Below are positions 44,892 through 55,715 of a stretch of 64,000 nt of DNA, one piece after another. The notes under the pieces are model-generated. The model was not told the DNA's origin. It searched no databases and saw only the letters and a list, made by a program, of their open reading frames with translations. Location: contig CM073330.1 in NCBI GenBank assembly GCA_037043015.1, forward strand, positions 12,046,512 through 12,110,511, written 5' to 3'. The position numbers were made by a program, and so were the translations under genes. Source of the DNA: Bryum argenteum (taxonomy: Eukaryota; Streptophyta; Bryopsida; Bryales; Bryaceae). Position 1 is the first letter of the stretch. Every line of letters begins with the position of its first letter.

Positions 44892-45287
44892 TTACAATCA
44901 ACTTACTTGCACGGTTTCATCATAGGAAAGGTTGGGGTTCTGCATGATATTCTTGTCCAAGATGTTGGCAGCTACACCAAATCATACAATAACCATACAC
45001 AAAAAGAACAATCATACAAAAAACATCAATAGAAGATGAACTAAGAAATTACTTGCAAAGTAAGGCAAAGACTTTGGTCAAGAATTTTGATCTCTTTTAG
45101 TTATAGAAATTAGCTTTGAAAGAGCTCTGGGTTTCCTATAATCACCACAAGGAGGAAAGAGGCAACTAAGATTCATGCCACAACATGACCTCTCTTTTGT
45201 TCATCTTAACCCTGTAAGGACAATATCTACAATTAGGCCTATGAATGGTCACAACGGGTACATTCCATCACGACAAATCATTTCATC

Positions 45288-45555
45288 ACATATAACCCTA
45301 ATTCCGTTAAAATGGCACTATGCCATGTGCCATTTTGTCACACTAGATCTTACATTTGTGCTCATATAAAATGGTATATTCTGTAATATCACATTGTTTT
45401 TGGTATTATCACTTCTTTATATACATTGTCACTCATTTTCCCTAATATCACCTTAAAATTCTGTTATATCACATGGTTTTTGAGCTACAGTTCAGAAAGT
45501 TGAGGTGTGCCATTTTACCAGAATAATGCCATTTTAACGGAATTGGGTTTATATG
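45288..45555. mobile_element. foldback MITE with ATTCCGTTAAAATGGCA arms
   Basis: Left arm TATAACCCTAATTCCGTTAA with AATGGCAC; right arm is its inverse ending GGAATTGGGTTTATATG. About 268 bp. Target duplication not resolved. Confidence 0.7.
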
Positions 45556-45759
45556 CAGTTAGCACATTTCTTTTGGAGTGGTCACTGCAATCGGTCTTAA
45601 GACTTCAGGATACATCTCAAGCGTATTTGTTGGAGACGCAAGGTTTCCATTATCTTAAATTAGTTTTTAAATCAAACAAAGATGAAGTCTAGATCCACCA
45701 AATTCACAAATTACTCCAAAAATTAACCACCTATGAGCTTCTCATCCTCGAAGGGTTAA

Positions 45760-46691
45760 CCCCTAAAGGACCCAGCGTTTTCTGGACCTCCAAAACCAAA
45801 AACTGCAATTTTGGACCACCTTGTACACGTTGAGGTATAGTTCAATTTAATTTACATTCTTTGTATTTCCAACCATAAGATCTTGAAATTTACTACCTGC
45901 ACTAATACCAAGTAAAATTTCAACTGCTGGATCTTTACCAAGTGTAAGATCATAACGTTCAAAGTTGACTAAAAAGTTTTTTTGGGCTTTGCGTGAAAGA
46001 CATAGTCCAAATGGTGCCAAGGGAGACTTGATGATTATTACTCCAAACATTTTGCTCATATTTTTTCCCATGTAGGTAATCAAGTTGGCTACGCTCATGC
46101 AAAATTTTAAGGACTCATTCCGCTTTTTGGACCTTCGTGCAAAATATTTTCTAAGAGAAGGTCTAAAAACAACGATTTAGTAAAACTTGCATATTATTAA
46201 GTATATTTGGTTCAATCAAAGATCCGAACGGTGAGTAGGTGCCTTTATGAGTTTGTGAGTTTTGGGAAAAAAAAATTGGGAAAATTCCCAAATCTCAAAT
46301 TTTGAAATTTTTTGTAAGAAATAATTCAAAAATTACTAGAAATTGAGAAGATTTGTTTTGTAAACTTTGGAGGCTGCCCTTGTGAAATTGACTAACTTTT
46401 TGACTTAGGTCACTTTGGAACTTGAACAATGATTTGGTTATGAAAATGAATCTAAAAAAAAAAAAAATCAAAAAAAGTCTAAATTTAAACTGCCGTATTT
46501 GGACTTGAAACCTAAAATTTCTAGATGAAGGTTCTAAAATTAGAATTTGGTTTTGAAAATTTTAAGGCGTACACTTTGCGGTATACGGAGCACTCTGTAA
46601 AAATCTTAGGAAAAAATATTACTTTTAACCCCTTCATCTAGGCTGCCCGAAATTGCAAAAATCAGAATTCACTTTCTTGGTCCTTCAGGGG
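45760..46691. mobile_element. TTAA-flanked MITE h (932 bp)
   Basis: Ends CCCCTAAAGGACCCAGC and (reversed) CCCCTGAAGGACCAAGA; TTAA at 45756-45759 and 46692-46695. Inverted, diverged relative of element k, which is also 932 bp. Carries CCAACCATAAGATCTTG at 45869. Confidence 0.88.
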
Positions 46692-46727
46692 TTAATGGTA
46701 GCTAGAACTATTTTTAACTTAATCAAC

Positions 46728-47516
46728 CCCTAAACACTTAAGGCATTTCCACACCAAAAACTCTTTAAGACTGCCATTTTCAGCTCATCCAACACAAAAT
46801 GATACAAAAAATTATTTGTAAATGTAACTATAGGATCTTGTAATGAAGTTGTATGAGAGTGTGTGGCAAAATTTTGGAACTTCCGACCGCATGGATTGGA
46901 AGATTTTTGAAGTGAGACAAAAAGTATTTATGAGGTCATACTAAACACCATTAGCAAACTTTGACCACCTTTTATGACATTTTTTTGCACCACATATAAT
47001 GATTTTCTATTTTCAACCAATAGAGGATCATGTTAGGTGCATGTAAATCTAATTTTTGAAGTAGAAAAGGGATAGAAGATGTCATAAAAAATCTTGCAAT
47101 GCAACCATGTGTTGAGAGCTAACAATACACTAACAAGTTTTGCATATAACATATTCTTTCACATTTTTAAAATTCAAAAATCACTACGGTAGATGCAAAC
47201 ATCTGTAAATTCTTTCAAGGAAGAAATGTTTCTTTTTAATAATGAACCAAATATATAATTTCTAATGAATTAAAAAATTTATTAGAGTTTTTCTACACTA
47301 TTTGTCATTGGTCGCATGAAATTGGTGTACTATTTACATATGTCATCGAAAATCAGTTGTAACTTTTGAACCATAAGTCGGTTTTTTACAAAAATGATAT
47401 TTTCGGAAAGCTCATAAAAAATTGGCCATTTGATATAAAAAAATCTCAGAAAATTTGAGAACGTGGTACCCTATCCAAATTCAAAACATCCGGGGGGAGC
47501 ATCAGGCCTCTAGAGG
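46728..47516. mobile_element. possible TTAA-family element i (789 bp)
   Basis: Left end CCCCTAAACACTTAAGG after TCAA, right end reversed CCTCTAGAGGCCTGATG before TTAA. Interior has TATAGGATCTTG and the same style of AT-rich sequence. Ends are diverged. Confidence 0.5.
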
Positions 47517-47651
47517 TTAAGAGATTACCAAGTTCTTTAATTGATTGAGGAAAGAAATAGTAATTGAAATAAGAAGAGATGGTATTTTGAGTAACTTTGA
47601 GTGACATGATGAATCTACTTACAAAAGTTTTGCTCAGTAGGAGGTTTGAGG

Positions 47652-47692
47652 TTTAGGGTTTAGGGTTTAGGGTTTAGGGTTTAGGGTTTTAG
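47652..47692. repeat. interstitial telomere-type repeat (TTTAGGG)5
   Basis: Five perfect TTTAGGG units followed by TTTTAG. This is the Arabidopsis-type plant telomere sequence and helps place the organism among plants. Confidence 0.95.
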
Positions 47693-48481
47693 TCGCAGGT
47701 GTACACACAACACGCATACTCATGCATATTATTTTCTCATTAAAGTTTTCCTAAAAGCCCTTCTATAAGAGGAAGATGAAGACTAGGATGACATATAACT
47801 CCACCATCTAACTTCAACATTTCACTATTCTATTGTTGAAGCTAGTCAAAACCCCTCTCCTGAGTTTAGAGACCAACTTCTCTAACACTATCCTTATGTG
47901 CCAATCTTGATCAATGCACAATGGAGAATGACCCATTTTTTTGGAGATTCAAAAGACTTGTCTACCTACTATGCATATAATACCTTGGTGATACCCATTG
48001 TGTCTAAATGCCCTTGTAAGGGGAAAACAATGATTTTAGCAGGTAAGTGCTGAGATTGATCCAAACGTACAATACACTAAAGATGGTATTTAGTGTTAAA
48101 TATGTTTAGTATATGACTTAAAAACACCATAAGTTTTTATGCTTGATGAATGTTTTTACCGACTATATTTACAATCAGTACATATAGTTGTGCTTGTAGT
48201 AACAATATGGTTCATCAAGAGTAAAAACTCATGGCATTTATAAATCATTTACTAGACATAACACTAAATATAATCTTTAGTGTAGTTGAATGAAGGATAG
48301 GGCCACAAGTATGGCCATGTAATATACTAATCAAATATAGGAAAAGCAAGTAGTACCTCTTTGCAAGGTAATGCACAGGTATTTCATACCCCAATTTGAA
48401 TCGAAACTCGGCTGCCTCAGCTCGTGCATGTCTCACCAAAGACTTGGCATCCGCTGCAACACACATAATCATACTTTGTAA

Positions 48482-49160
48482 GAGCATCTCCACGAGTAAG
48501 CGGGGCCGTAGGCTGGCCTGGCTGGTTGTAATTGTGAGTGCCCCACCAGTAAGGGGGCCTCGCTCGCCAATGGGGAGGTTCTTGGAACCCCCACTTCGTC
48601 TCCCAAAGCTGCTGGCTCTGTGCACCCTAAAAAAAAAGGCTAAAAAAGGTTGCATAAAAAGCTACAGTTGCTTACGATGGCACTAGAAAGGCATGCCATT
48701 TTCCAGGGCCGCGCTACTTGTATGGAGGCCTTGACCACTCCAGGCTGCCAACAGTGCCATTGGTGGGGTAATTGATTCTGCTACAGGAGCCCGCCCTCGA
48801 CACTAAGGGCGGGACAGTGGAGGACCTACGCCTCCCTGCCCGCCCACAAAAGCCTGCCCGCATAAAATAATTTGGGAGTAAATTTGCCCCCTAAATTTTT
48901 GTTGTTGATGTCACCAATGTCATCATGGGACACATCTTAGGGTGAATTGGGGTCGCAGATCCCAGTTTTAAACTCAAAATCTGATAAAAAATATTGTAGG
49001 GCCTCCAAAAATGCAAAAATCAGATTTATACGAATTTTTTCCGGGCAGCGAGTATGGGCGGGCAGCGGAGGCGTAAGTCCTCCACTGTCCCGCCCTTAGA
49101 GACGAGGGGAGCCCCGCAGCTCCATTTCGAGTGGGGCCTCGCTTGCTGGTAGAGATGCTC
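48482..49160. mobile_element. PIF/Harbinger-type MITE with nested insert
   Basis: Ends GAGCATCTCCACGAGTAAGC and (reversed) GAGCATCTCTACCAGCAAGC; TAA duplication at 48479-48481 and 49161-49163. Three-base TWA duplication and GAGCATCTC-like ends suit the PIF/Harbinger superfamily. Another element (48803-49099) is nested inside. Confidence 0.8.
48803..49099. mobile_element. nested MITE, CTAAGGGCGGGAC ends
   Basis: Left end CTAAGGGCGGGACAGTGGAG, right end the exact inverse over about 20 bp and near-exact over 33 bp. The interior shares GGGGTCGCAGA and an AAATTTTT context with MITE family B, hinting at a distant link. Target duplication not resolved. Confidence 0.8.
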
Positions 49161-49454
49161 TAAAGTGATAACCATGAGGTTTAACCATTTTTTTCTCACA
49201 TTTTATTAGTGAAATTATTACTGTAAACTCTCACCGGGGGAAAGGTGGCTAAGATTCACATGAGAAATTTGGATAACGTGAGAAGATTGCATGACACTGA
49301 TAGATGATACCTGTCATCCCAGTTGCCAGAAGGCCAATGCGTTTGGTGATAACAAAGAGATGAATATCATAATGCTTGACCGGTCCAGCAGCTTGTCCTT
49401 CAAGGGCAACACAAGAAGAGGCTAAGTAAGTTATTCTATTTAAATTCTACTTAA

Positions 49455-51717
49455 CCCTTAAACGCCCTTGGGGTCTGAAATGGGCAGCCCAAAATTGGAT
49501 CACAACATCTTTTGGACTTGGGCATCATGAATAGTGCACTTTTTGAACTAAGGCATTGTGAATGAACCAATCAATGATGAGCTTGCAACCTCCTACAAGG
49601 TTATGTACAGTACCCACCAACAAGTTTACGTTCAGGAATGAAAGAAGAGATCATGCCCCAATCTTCAAACAATTCCCATGTTCACAAAAATAATCCAAAT
49701 TACCAACTACAAATTGTATCGGAAAGATGATGTAGTATTCTATATCATCATTTGAAGAAATTCCAATAAAAACTTGAAATTCTATCTTAACCCCTAAAGA
49801 TCCAAGAGGACCAAATCGGGCTTTTGCTATTTTGGGCAGCCTAGATGAATAGGTTAAAAGTAATACTTTTGCCCAAATTTTTTAATGGGTGCTCCCTATA
49901 CTGCAAAGTGTATGTGGTAAAATTTGCAAAGCCAAATTCCAATTTTTGAGTCTTCTACGACAATTCTTGGTTTGCGAGCCGAACTGGGGCAGTTTAAATT
50001 TAGTATTTTTTTGAGATTTTTTTTTGGAAATATGTTCATGACCAAATTACTACTTGAGTTCCAAAGTGAGCTAACTCAAAAAGTTTGTGAATTTCACAAG
50101 GGCAGCCCTCAAAAATTACAAAAACAATCTTCACAATTTCTAGTAATTTCTGAATCAACTCTTACAAAATTTGTCAAAATTTGAGGTCTTGGAATTTTCC
50201 CATTTTTTTTTTTTTCTCAAATTTCACAAACTCATAAAGGCACCTACTCGCCGTTTGGATTTTTAATTAAACCAAATATATTGAAGGAAATGCATGTTTT
50301 ACTATATCAATGTTTTTAGACCTTCTTCTAGGAAATAATTTGCATGAAGGTCACACAAATGGAATGAGTTTCCAAAATTTTGCATGAGAGTACCCAACTT
50401 GATTATCTACATGGAAAAAAATATGGGAATTATGTTTGAGGTAACAATTTTCAATTTTACCTATGCTCCATGGAAACAATGTCTCACAAGCAATGCCCAA
50501 AAAAACTTCTGCACCAACTTTGAATGTTAAGATCTCACAAATGGTGAAGATCCAACGGTTGAAATTTCACATGGTAGTACAAATAGTAGGTAGGTTTGAG
50601 ATCTTACGGTTGAAAGTACAGAAAAACAATAAATTTTTTGACCATATCTCAATTCGAACAAGGTGGTAGAAAATCACAGTTTTTGGTTTTGGAAGGCCAA
50701 AAAACGCTTGGATTTTTAGGGGTTAATATACAGCTTTTTAACATATTATCTACTATTTATCCTTAGCTCTTATTGAAGCTACTATTGCTGAGGCATGAAA
50801 CAATGAAAACCTTCAACCATCTCTAAAGAAAGCTATTTCGATACACTTTCTATATCCGCAACTCTTTTTTAGAAAAAGATTGAATTGTACCCCCCATGAA
50901 GCCCAACATTGAACTTTTGTACTCTAAGTAAATGTCACGGTAAACAAAAGCAACTTCAAGTGATCATAACTACCACCTCGAATAACCAAATTCCATGACA
51001 CTACCACCAAAGTGCTTGAAATGTAGCCAACGCTATCAAAACTAATTGCTTTCGTGCTAATCCAAGCCTCATGTGTAAGAAAAGGTCATGAGCAATCACC
51101 GCACGTTAGAATGTGTATGTAACTTTTTCAATAAGAGACAACATCAAGGTCTCTCACACTAACTCACCTCAATATTTGTGAATGTAAGACACATATATGT
51201 AAAGGGCATCAAAAGAGGTTGCTAGAGAGATATTTATACTCTCTTTCCCAACAAACCTCACCATGAAATGATCTTCATAACATCTAAAGGTAGATACTAA
51301 AAGTAAGTTAAAAGATACTAAAGTTATCAAATCAATTTACACTTTTTATAGAGATTTTTCATGCATTGGCAAAGAAAAATTCACTACCTTACTCTCACAC
51401 TTCATAATTTGCAATTTGGATAGAATTTACAAACATGGTGATCATTTGAAATTTGGGGGTATGTTATCTCTTCTTGCTCTGAACGTAAACTTCTTAGTGG
51501 GTACTGTACAACCCCAACCTACTTACCACAATCCTTTCAAAGCACAAAATCATTCATACAAATTGTGATTTGAATTGTGAAATTTCACTTTTTAAATGCA
51601 TGAGAAGAAGGTGACCAGTTTGACATCAAAATATAAGTGAAAAGTTGAGTACAGTGAGAGCTACAGGGAAGATTCTCTTGGAATCAAGCCCCTCCGGCTT
51701 GCTTGGGCGTTTTAGGG
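49455..51717. mobile_element. large TTAA-flanked element j (about 1.3 kb plus nested k)
   Basis: Ends CCCTTAAACGCCCTTGG and (reversed) CCCTAAAACGCCCAAGC; TTAA at 49451-49454 and 51718-51721. The two halves are partly inverse to each other (a block near 49610 containing ACGTTCAGG is inverted near 51475). The right part recurs at 21210-21437. No transposase recognised. Confidence 0.8.
49791..50722. mobile_element. TTAA-flanked MITE k (932 bp), nested in j
   Basis: Ends CCCCTAAAGATCCAAGA and (reversed) CCCCTAAAAATCCAAGC; TTAA at 49787-49790 and 50723-50726. Inverted relative of h. Carries AGATCTTACGGTTGAAAG near 50600. Confidence 0.88.
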
Positions 51718-51979
51718 TTAAACTTGAGAATATCTATGATAAATCATGGCAGTGAACTAAGCATTCACACTACAGTACCGGCACTTTCTTCTGCGTAACA
51801 ACACATACTGAGTCTCTGCCTCGGACTCCAATTGAAGTGATCCCTGTGGCTTTCACTGCCTTGAAAGCATATTCTTCGCCAAGATTTTTTTTAAAATTAG
51901 GTTAAATTAGTCCAAAATTTCATCAGGAAATTCCTTAGGTTGAAGGATGTCCAGATGTTATTACTTCATGTTTGATTAA

Positions 51980-52186
51980 CCCCTAAAGGAGAGTGGCCTC
52001 AAAAGTGCCAAAAGTCCTCAAATTTGCCCTCTTTTGATGCAACATGCAAATTTATAATCTTTGACAAAATTTGAAGTATGTAACCATAGGATCTTGTAGC
52101 TAACTTGTATGTACTCGTGCATACCAAATCTTAGTTTCGGATTCCTCACCATTTGTGAGATCATAACATTTAAAGTTGAAAAAAAA

Positions 52187-52221
<35 letters not shown>

Positions 52222-52829
52222 CCATGTTGTAGGATGGCAAAGTAAAGTTTTGGGGGCCAAAAATTTGACATGAGGCTCTTCAAATTCTTGTTCCTAGGTG
52301 GGTAAGGAATATGTCTATGTAATTTTTACCCTCTTAGGACCTATAAAACTTGAAGAAAAGCTTGCTTTTTCACATGGAGGTATGCTGAAATTGAAATACA
52401 AAGGCTCCATTTCGACAATCAAAAAGGCATGTGAAAAATTCTTGGATTGGAAATCCAAACGGTGAGATTATGCCTTGGTACTTCTTCTACATGCCCAAAA
52501 AAGAAAACTTGAAAAAAAGTAAAATTTCAATTTTTGGTGAATTTTCAAATTTTCTGCGTTTTAATTGATTTGGGGCAGATTTTGAGAATAAATGAGCATA
52601 TACCGCAATTTGGGCAGTTTTGGGCAGTTTTCAAATAGTGTTTTCAAACTTTGAATGTAAATATCTCCTAAAGTATGAGGAATTTTGAAGCATGAAATGA
52701 CTTTTCGGAAAGGTATGGGAAAACTCTACAATCCTCAAATAACTCCAACTCCATACTGTCTATATTTAGTAACTGCGAGGCTGACCAGAGTCAAATCGAC
52801 CCGCTTCGGGTCGATTTCTCCTTTAGCGG
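51980..52829. mobile_element. TTAA-flanked MITE l (850 bp)
   Basis: Ends CCCCTAAAGGAGAGTGG and (reversed) CCGCTAAAGGAGAAATC; TTAA at 51976-51979, TTAC at 52830-52833. Contains a long T-run (about 52190-52221). Inverted copy of n; at 52561-52564 it has a single TTAA where n holds a nested insert. Confidence 0.85.
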
Positions 52830-52989
52830 TTACACCAGTTAACCAGTTAACTGGTTAACTAATTCCGCATCTTTGTTTTTCACATACAATGTCATTTGAG
52901 ACCCCAACTGGCTTATTTTGTCGGTTTTGCGTGCCTCCACCTTCGTTCAGAAGATCTTTGGCTCAGGGACTCATTATTAGTGTTCATGT

Positions 52990-54267
52990 GTACAGGCCTA
53001 AGCGTCATTGCAACCACAAGGACACCAGGTCAACATTCTCCAGCTACAGCAACAACAACAGGCCAAGCTACAGCAGGTCTGCTTACTTCTCTTCCATTGT
53101 ATGCTTTCTTATAAAGATGCCATGAGTTTAACCTTTGATTTGGTCCTCAGAATCAGTTGCAACAACAGCTGCAGCAGCATCATTACCAGCAAACCCAACA
53201 GGTCTCCCTCTTCTCCTTTCAAAGAGTGTATAATCTATGGCTGTTTTCTGAGAGAAACCTTCTGTTGAGCAGTTGCAGCAGCAGCAACAGCAGCAGTCGC
53301 TTCATAACCAGCTTCAGAACACGCAGCTGCAGCAGAACGTGCTTGCTCAGGGGAACCAGGGGCGCTGGGGAACATGAACCCCTTGTATGGGAACAACCAG
53401 TCCTCTCTCTTGCCTCCCACCATGGTATGCATCCTCACAACTAAATTCCAACCTCTTTCATGTATGGGAACAACCAGTCTTCTCTCCTTTTCCACCTCCT
53501 TACAGTGCATGCATACGGTGGTATCGTTATGCAGTCTGAGCAATCGCAAGCATTATTGCAACAACGCTATGTAAGTGTGTTACCCATTGATACAAACTTT
53601 CACAAATGAAGCAATGGCATGGCTGATGTCTTCACTATACATATCATTTACTCAAGAGTAGATGCAGGGGTCATGTTTGTATCTGAACCTTTCCTCATTA
53701 TTCTTATTGTTTTCGAGTGTCTGTAACTCACTGATGACTTTGTACTCCGTTTTGTGAAGCAGCTTCAAGGGAACGCCTCACAATGTAATTCCCCAACTCT
53801 TCCCCTGTTTTCAATCTCTTCTCTTTCATATAACCAGTTTAGAACAGTCAATCCTTAGGCAGACTTCACTTCGACAATCTCCACTTGCTCGTCAAGGAGA
53901 GGGGAGCTGCTTGTCTCATAGAACAGGTTGCTGGCACCTGAGTGAGTAATGTATCATTTCTTTCTTGATTTTAAACGTGCTCTTTCCTTTTGCAGTGTAC
54001 AATATGGGCAACAACATGAGTAGCACCATGGGGAACTCGCTGGGCGGTGGCCTGGCCAACCCTTTGGTGAGCAATATGGGCAACAGCCTGGTGGGGAACA
54101 TGGGCCTGGTGGGGAGCACGGCGCAGGGCACCTCCACTTTGGCGTTGCCGCTGCAGCAGCAGCAGCTGGCCGGGCCCGGCAACTACAGCGGCCTCCTGAA
54201 CGCCAACCAGCTCAACTCCTTCACCCAGCAGAGGCAGCAGCAGCAACAACAACCTCCACCTCAGTAA
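52990..54267 (+). pseudogene. Q-rich protein gene fragment, frameshifted
   Basis: Apparent exons with GT-AG borders spell glutamine-rich protein: up to 53075 (QVNILQLQQQQQAKLQQ), about 53155-53200 (LQQQLQQHHYQQTQQ), about 53270-53423 (QLQQQQQQQSLHNQLQ..., then NMNPLYGNNQSSLLPPTM), and a last exon about 53998-54267 (MGNNMSSTMGNSLGGGLANP ... SGLLNANQLNSF, poly-Q, stop). In the third exon the Q-frame and the NMNPLYG frame differ by one base at a GGGG run near 53355. No upstream domain is found, so this looks like the C-terminal part of a Q-rich nuclear co-regulator, but the family is not recognised. Confidence 0.5.
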
Positions 54268-54548
54268 GCAAATTCACTGTAAACTTGGGAGCTTCCACTC
54301 AGTGCTTTGTCTTCCAATCTTTCATTCTTGGGTGTGGTCAATATAAATTTTATGGTTGGGAATGGACATTTTGGTCCAGAGTAGATAGAAAATTAAGCTT
54401 ATTGTTCACTTTGGGAGGTGCCCTTTTCTAATGGAGGAAGTGCCTTGCTACCCTTTCACTGAGGATTGAGGATGGGCAACAACCCTTAGCATCCTCTCCT
54501 ATTCCTCTGGCTCTATCTTGTATAAACACAGCTCTCTTGAATACTTAA

Positions 54549-54976
54549 CCCTTAAGCGCCCACAGTGTCGTTTTTCGACATTTTGGATGTGAGGCTCCGT
54601 CTTTGGTGCACAACCCCGCTTTCATCCCATCGATTTTTCATCCACCGTTTTTTTTTGCTCAACTCCTCGGTGGGTTTACTCTACTCCTTCATTGAATAAA
54701 TAGTAAAAACCTTGATCCTCAATTTGTGAGAGTGGGCAAAAGAGATTTTTCATGAAAGTTTTGGTGGTGTGATCTTCTCTCCTTTTTTGCATGGATCTTG
54801 AAATCCATACCTCCAAATGGCATACAACTCGGCGGTCATACTAATTGCCATGCTCCAAAGAAGATCCTACGGTTGGATTTTCCATTTTCATCTTTTAATT
54901 GTTTTTACGCAGTTTTGAAAAAATCAGCATTATTACCAATTGTTAGGAGCTTTACCCCCCCTTGGGCGTTTAGGGG
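54549..54976. mobile_element. TTAA-flanked MITE m (428 bp)
   Basis: Ends CCCTTAAGCGCCCACAG and (reversed) CCCCTAAACGCCCAAGG; TTAA at 54545-54548 and 54977-54980. Inverted copy of p (59399-59801). Carries AAGATCCTACGGTTGGAT at 54861. Confidence 0.93.
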
Positions 54977-55318
54977 TTAATTCATGGAGACCGATCCTGG
55001 TGATTTTGCTCAACTGATTCTTTCCACAATTGGTCATGATCTCTCACGTTCTTTGAATGCATTCCAAGCTCCTCGTTAGCTTCTTTCCAATCTCCAATCT
55101 ACGCATGCACTAGCACACTACAGCGATTTCTGTGTGAAGTGGGGTTGTACTGAAATGTTTCCATTATGTATTAATCCATTATGATGTTGTGCTGAATTTA
55201 TCATGTAGCCTTGTGGATTCCCTTTGGCTCTCATGGTCCACTCAGGTGTTACAGGGTTAAGTTAACTACCTAGGTGATACCCATTGTGCCAGATCCACTG
55301 TGACTCGGAAAATTATTT

Positions 55319-55503
55319 GATTCAAACTGGTGGAAAATTGATTAATTCAAATTGGTGGAAAATTGATTAATTCAAACTGGTGGAAAATTAATTAATTCAA
55401 ACTGGTGGAAAATTAATTAATTCAAAGTGGTGGAAAATTAATTGATTCAAGGTGGTGGAAAATTAATTGATTCAAGGTGGTGGAAATTTAATTGATTCAA
55501 ACT
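55319..55503. repeat. 25-bp tandem repeat, about 7 copies
   Basis: Unit TTCAAACTGGTGGAAAATTA followed by ATTAA; copies are 85-100% alike. Lies downstream of the stop codon of the Cys-rich gene. Confidence 0.93.
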
Positions 55504-55715
55504 GTACGTACGGTAAAAAACAATACGAATTTGATTAGCATCCTTATTCTTGTCATATACTTGTATACCACTAGAATCTACAGCCACTCCTATAGTATAA
55601 TATTAACTTCTATAGCCGGTAAGGTTATCTCAAAGGTAGCGGCGTTCTATATGCAACTCCATGGAAGTCATCTACTGCCTTCATGGCTAACAACGTCAAA
55701 TTCTCATATGCATGC

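Noticed and set aside
49455..51717. Element j as an autonomous piggyBac with a transposase gene
   Set aside because: All long frames inside are short, AT-rich and lack a DDD-type core; the length is due to nested element k.
54798..54980. Similar 60-residue open frames in elements m and p that look like a conserved peptide
   Set aside because: They are the two inverted copies of one MITE; both frames run into the TIR and no start, domain or wider homologue is apparent. DNA homology explains the match.
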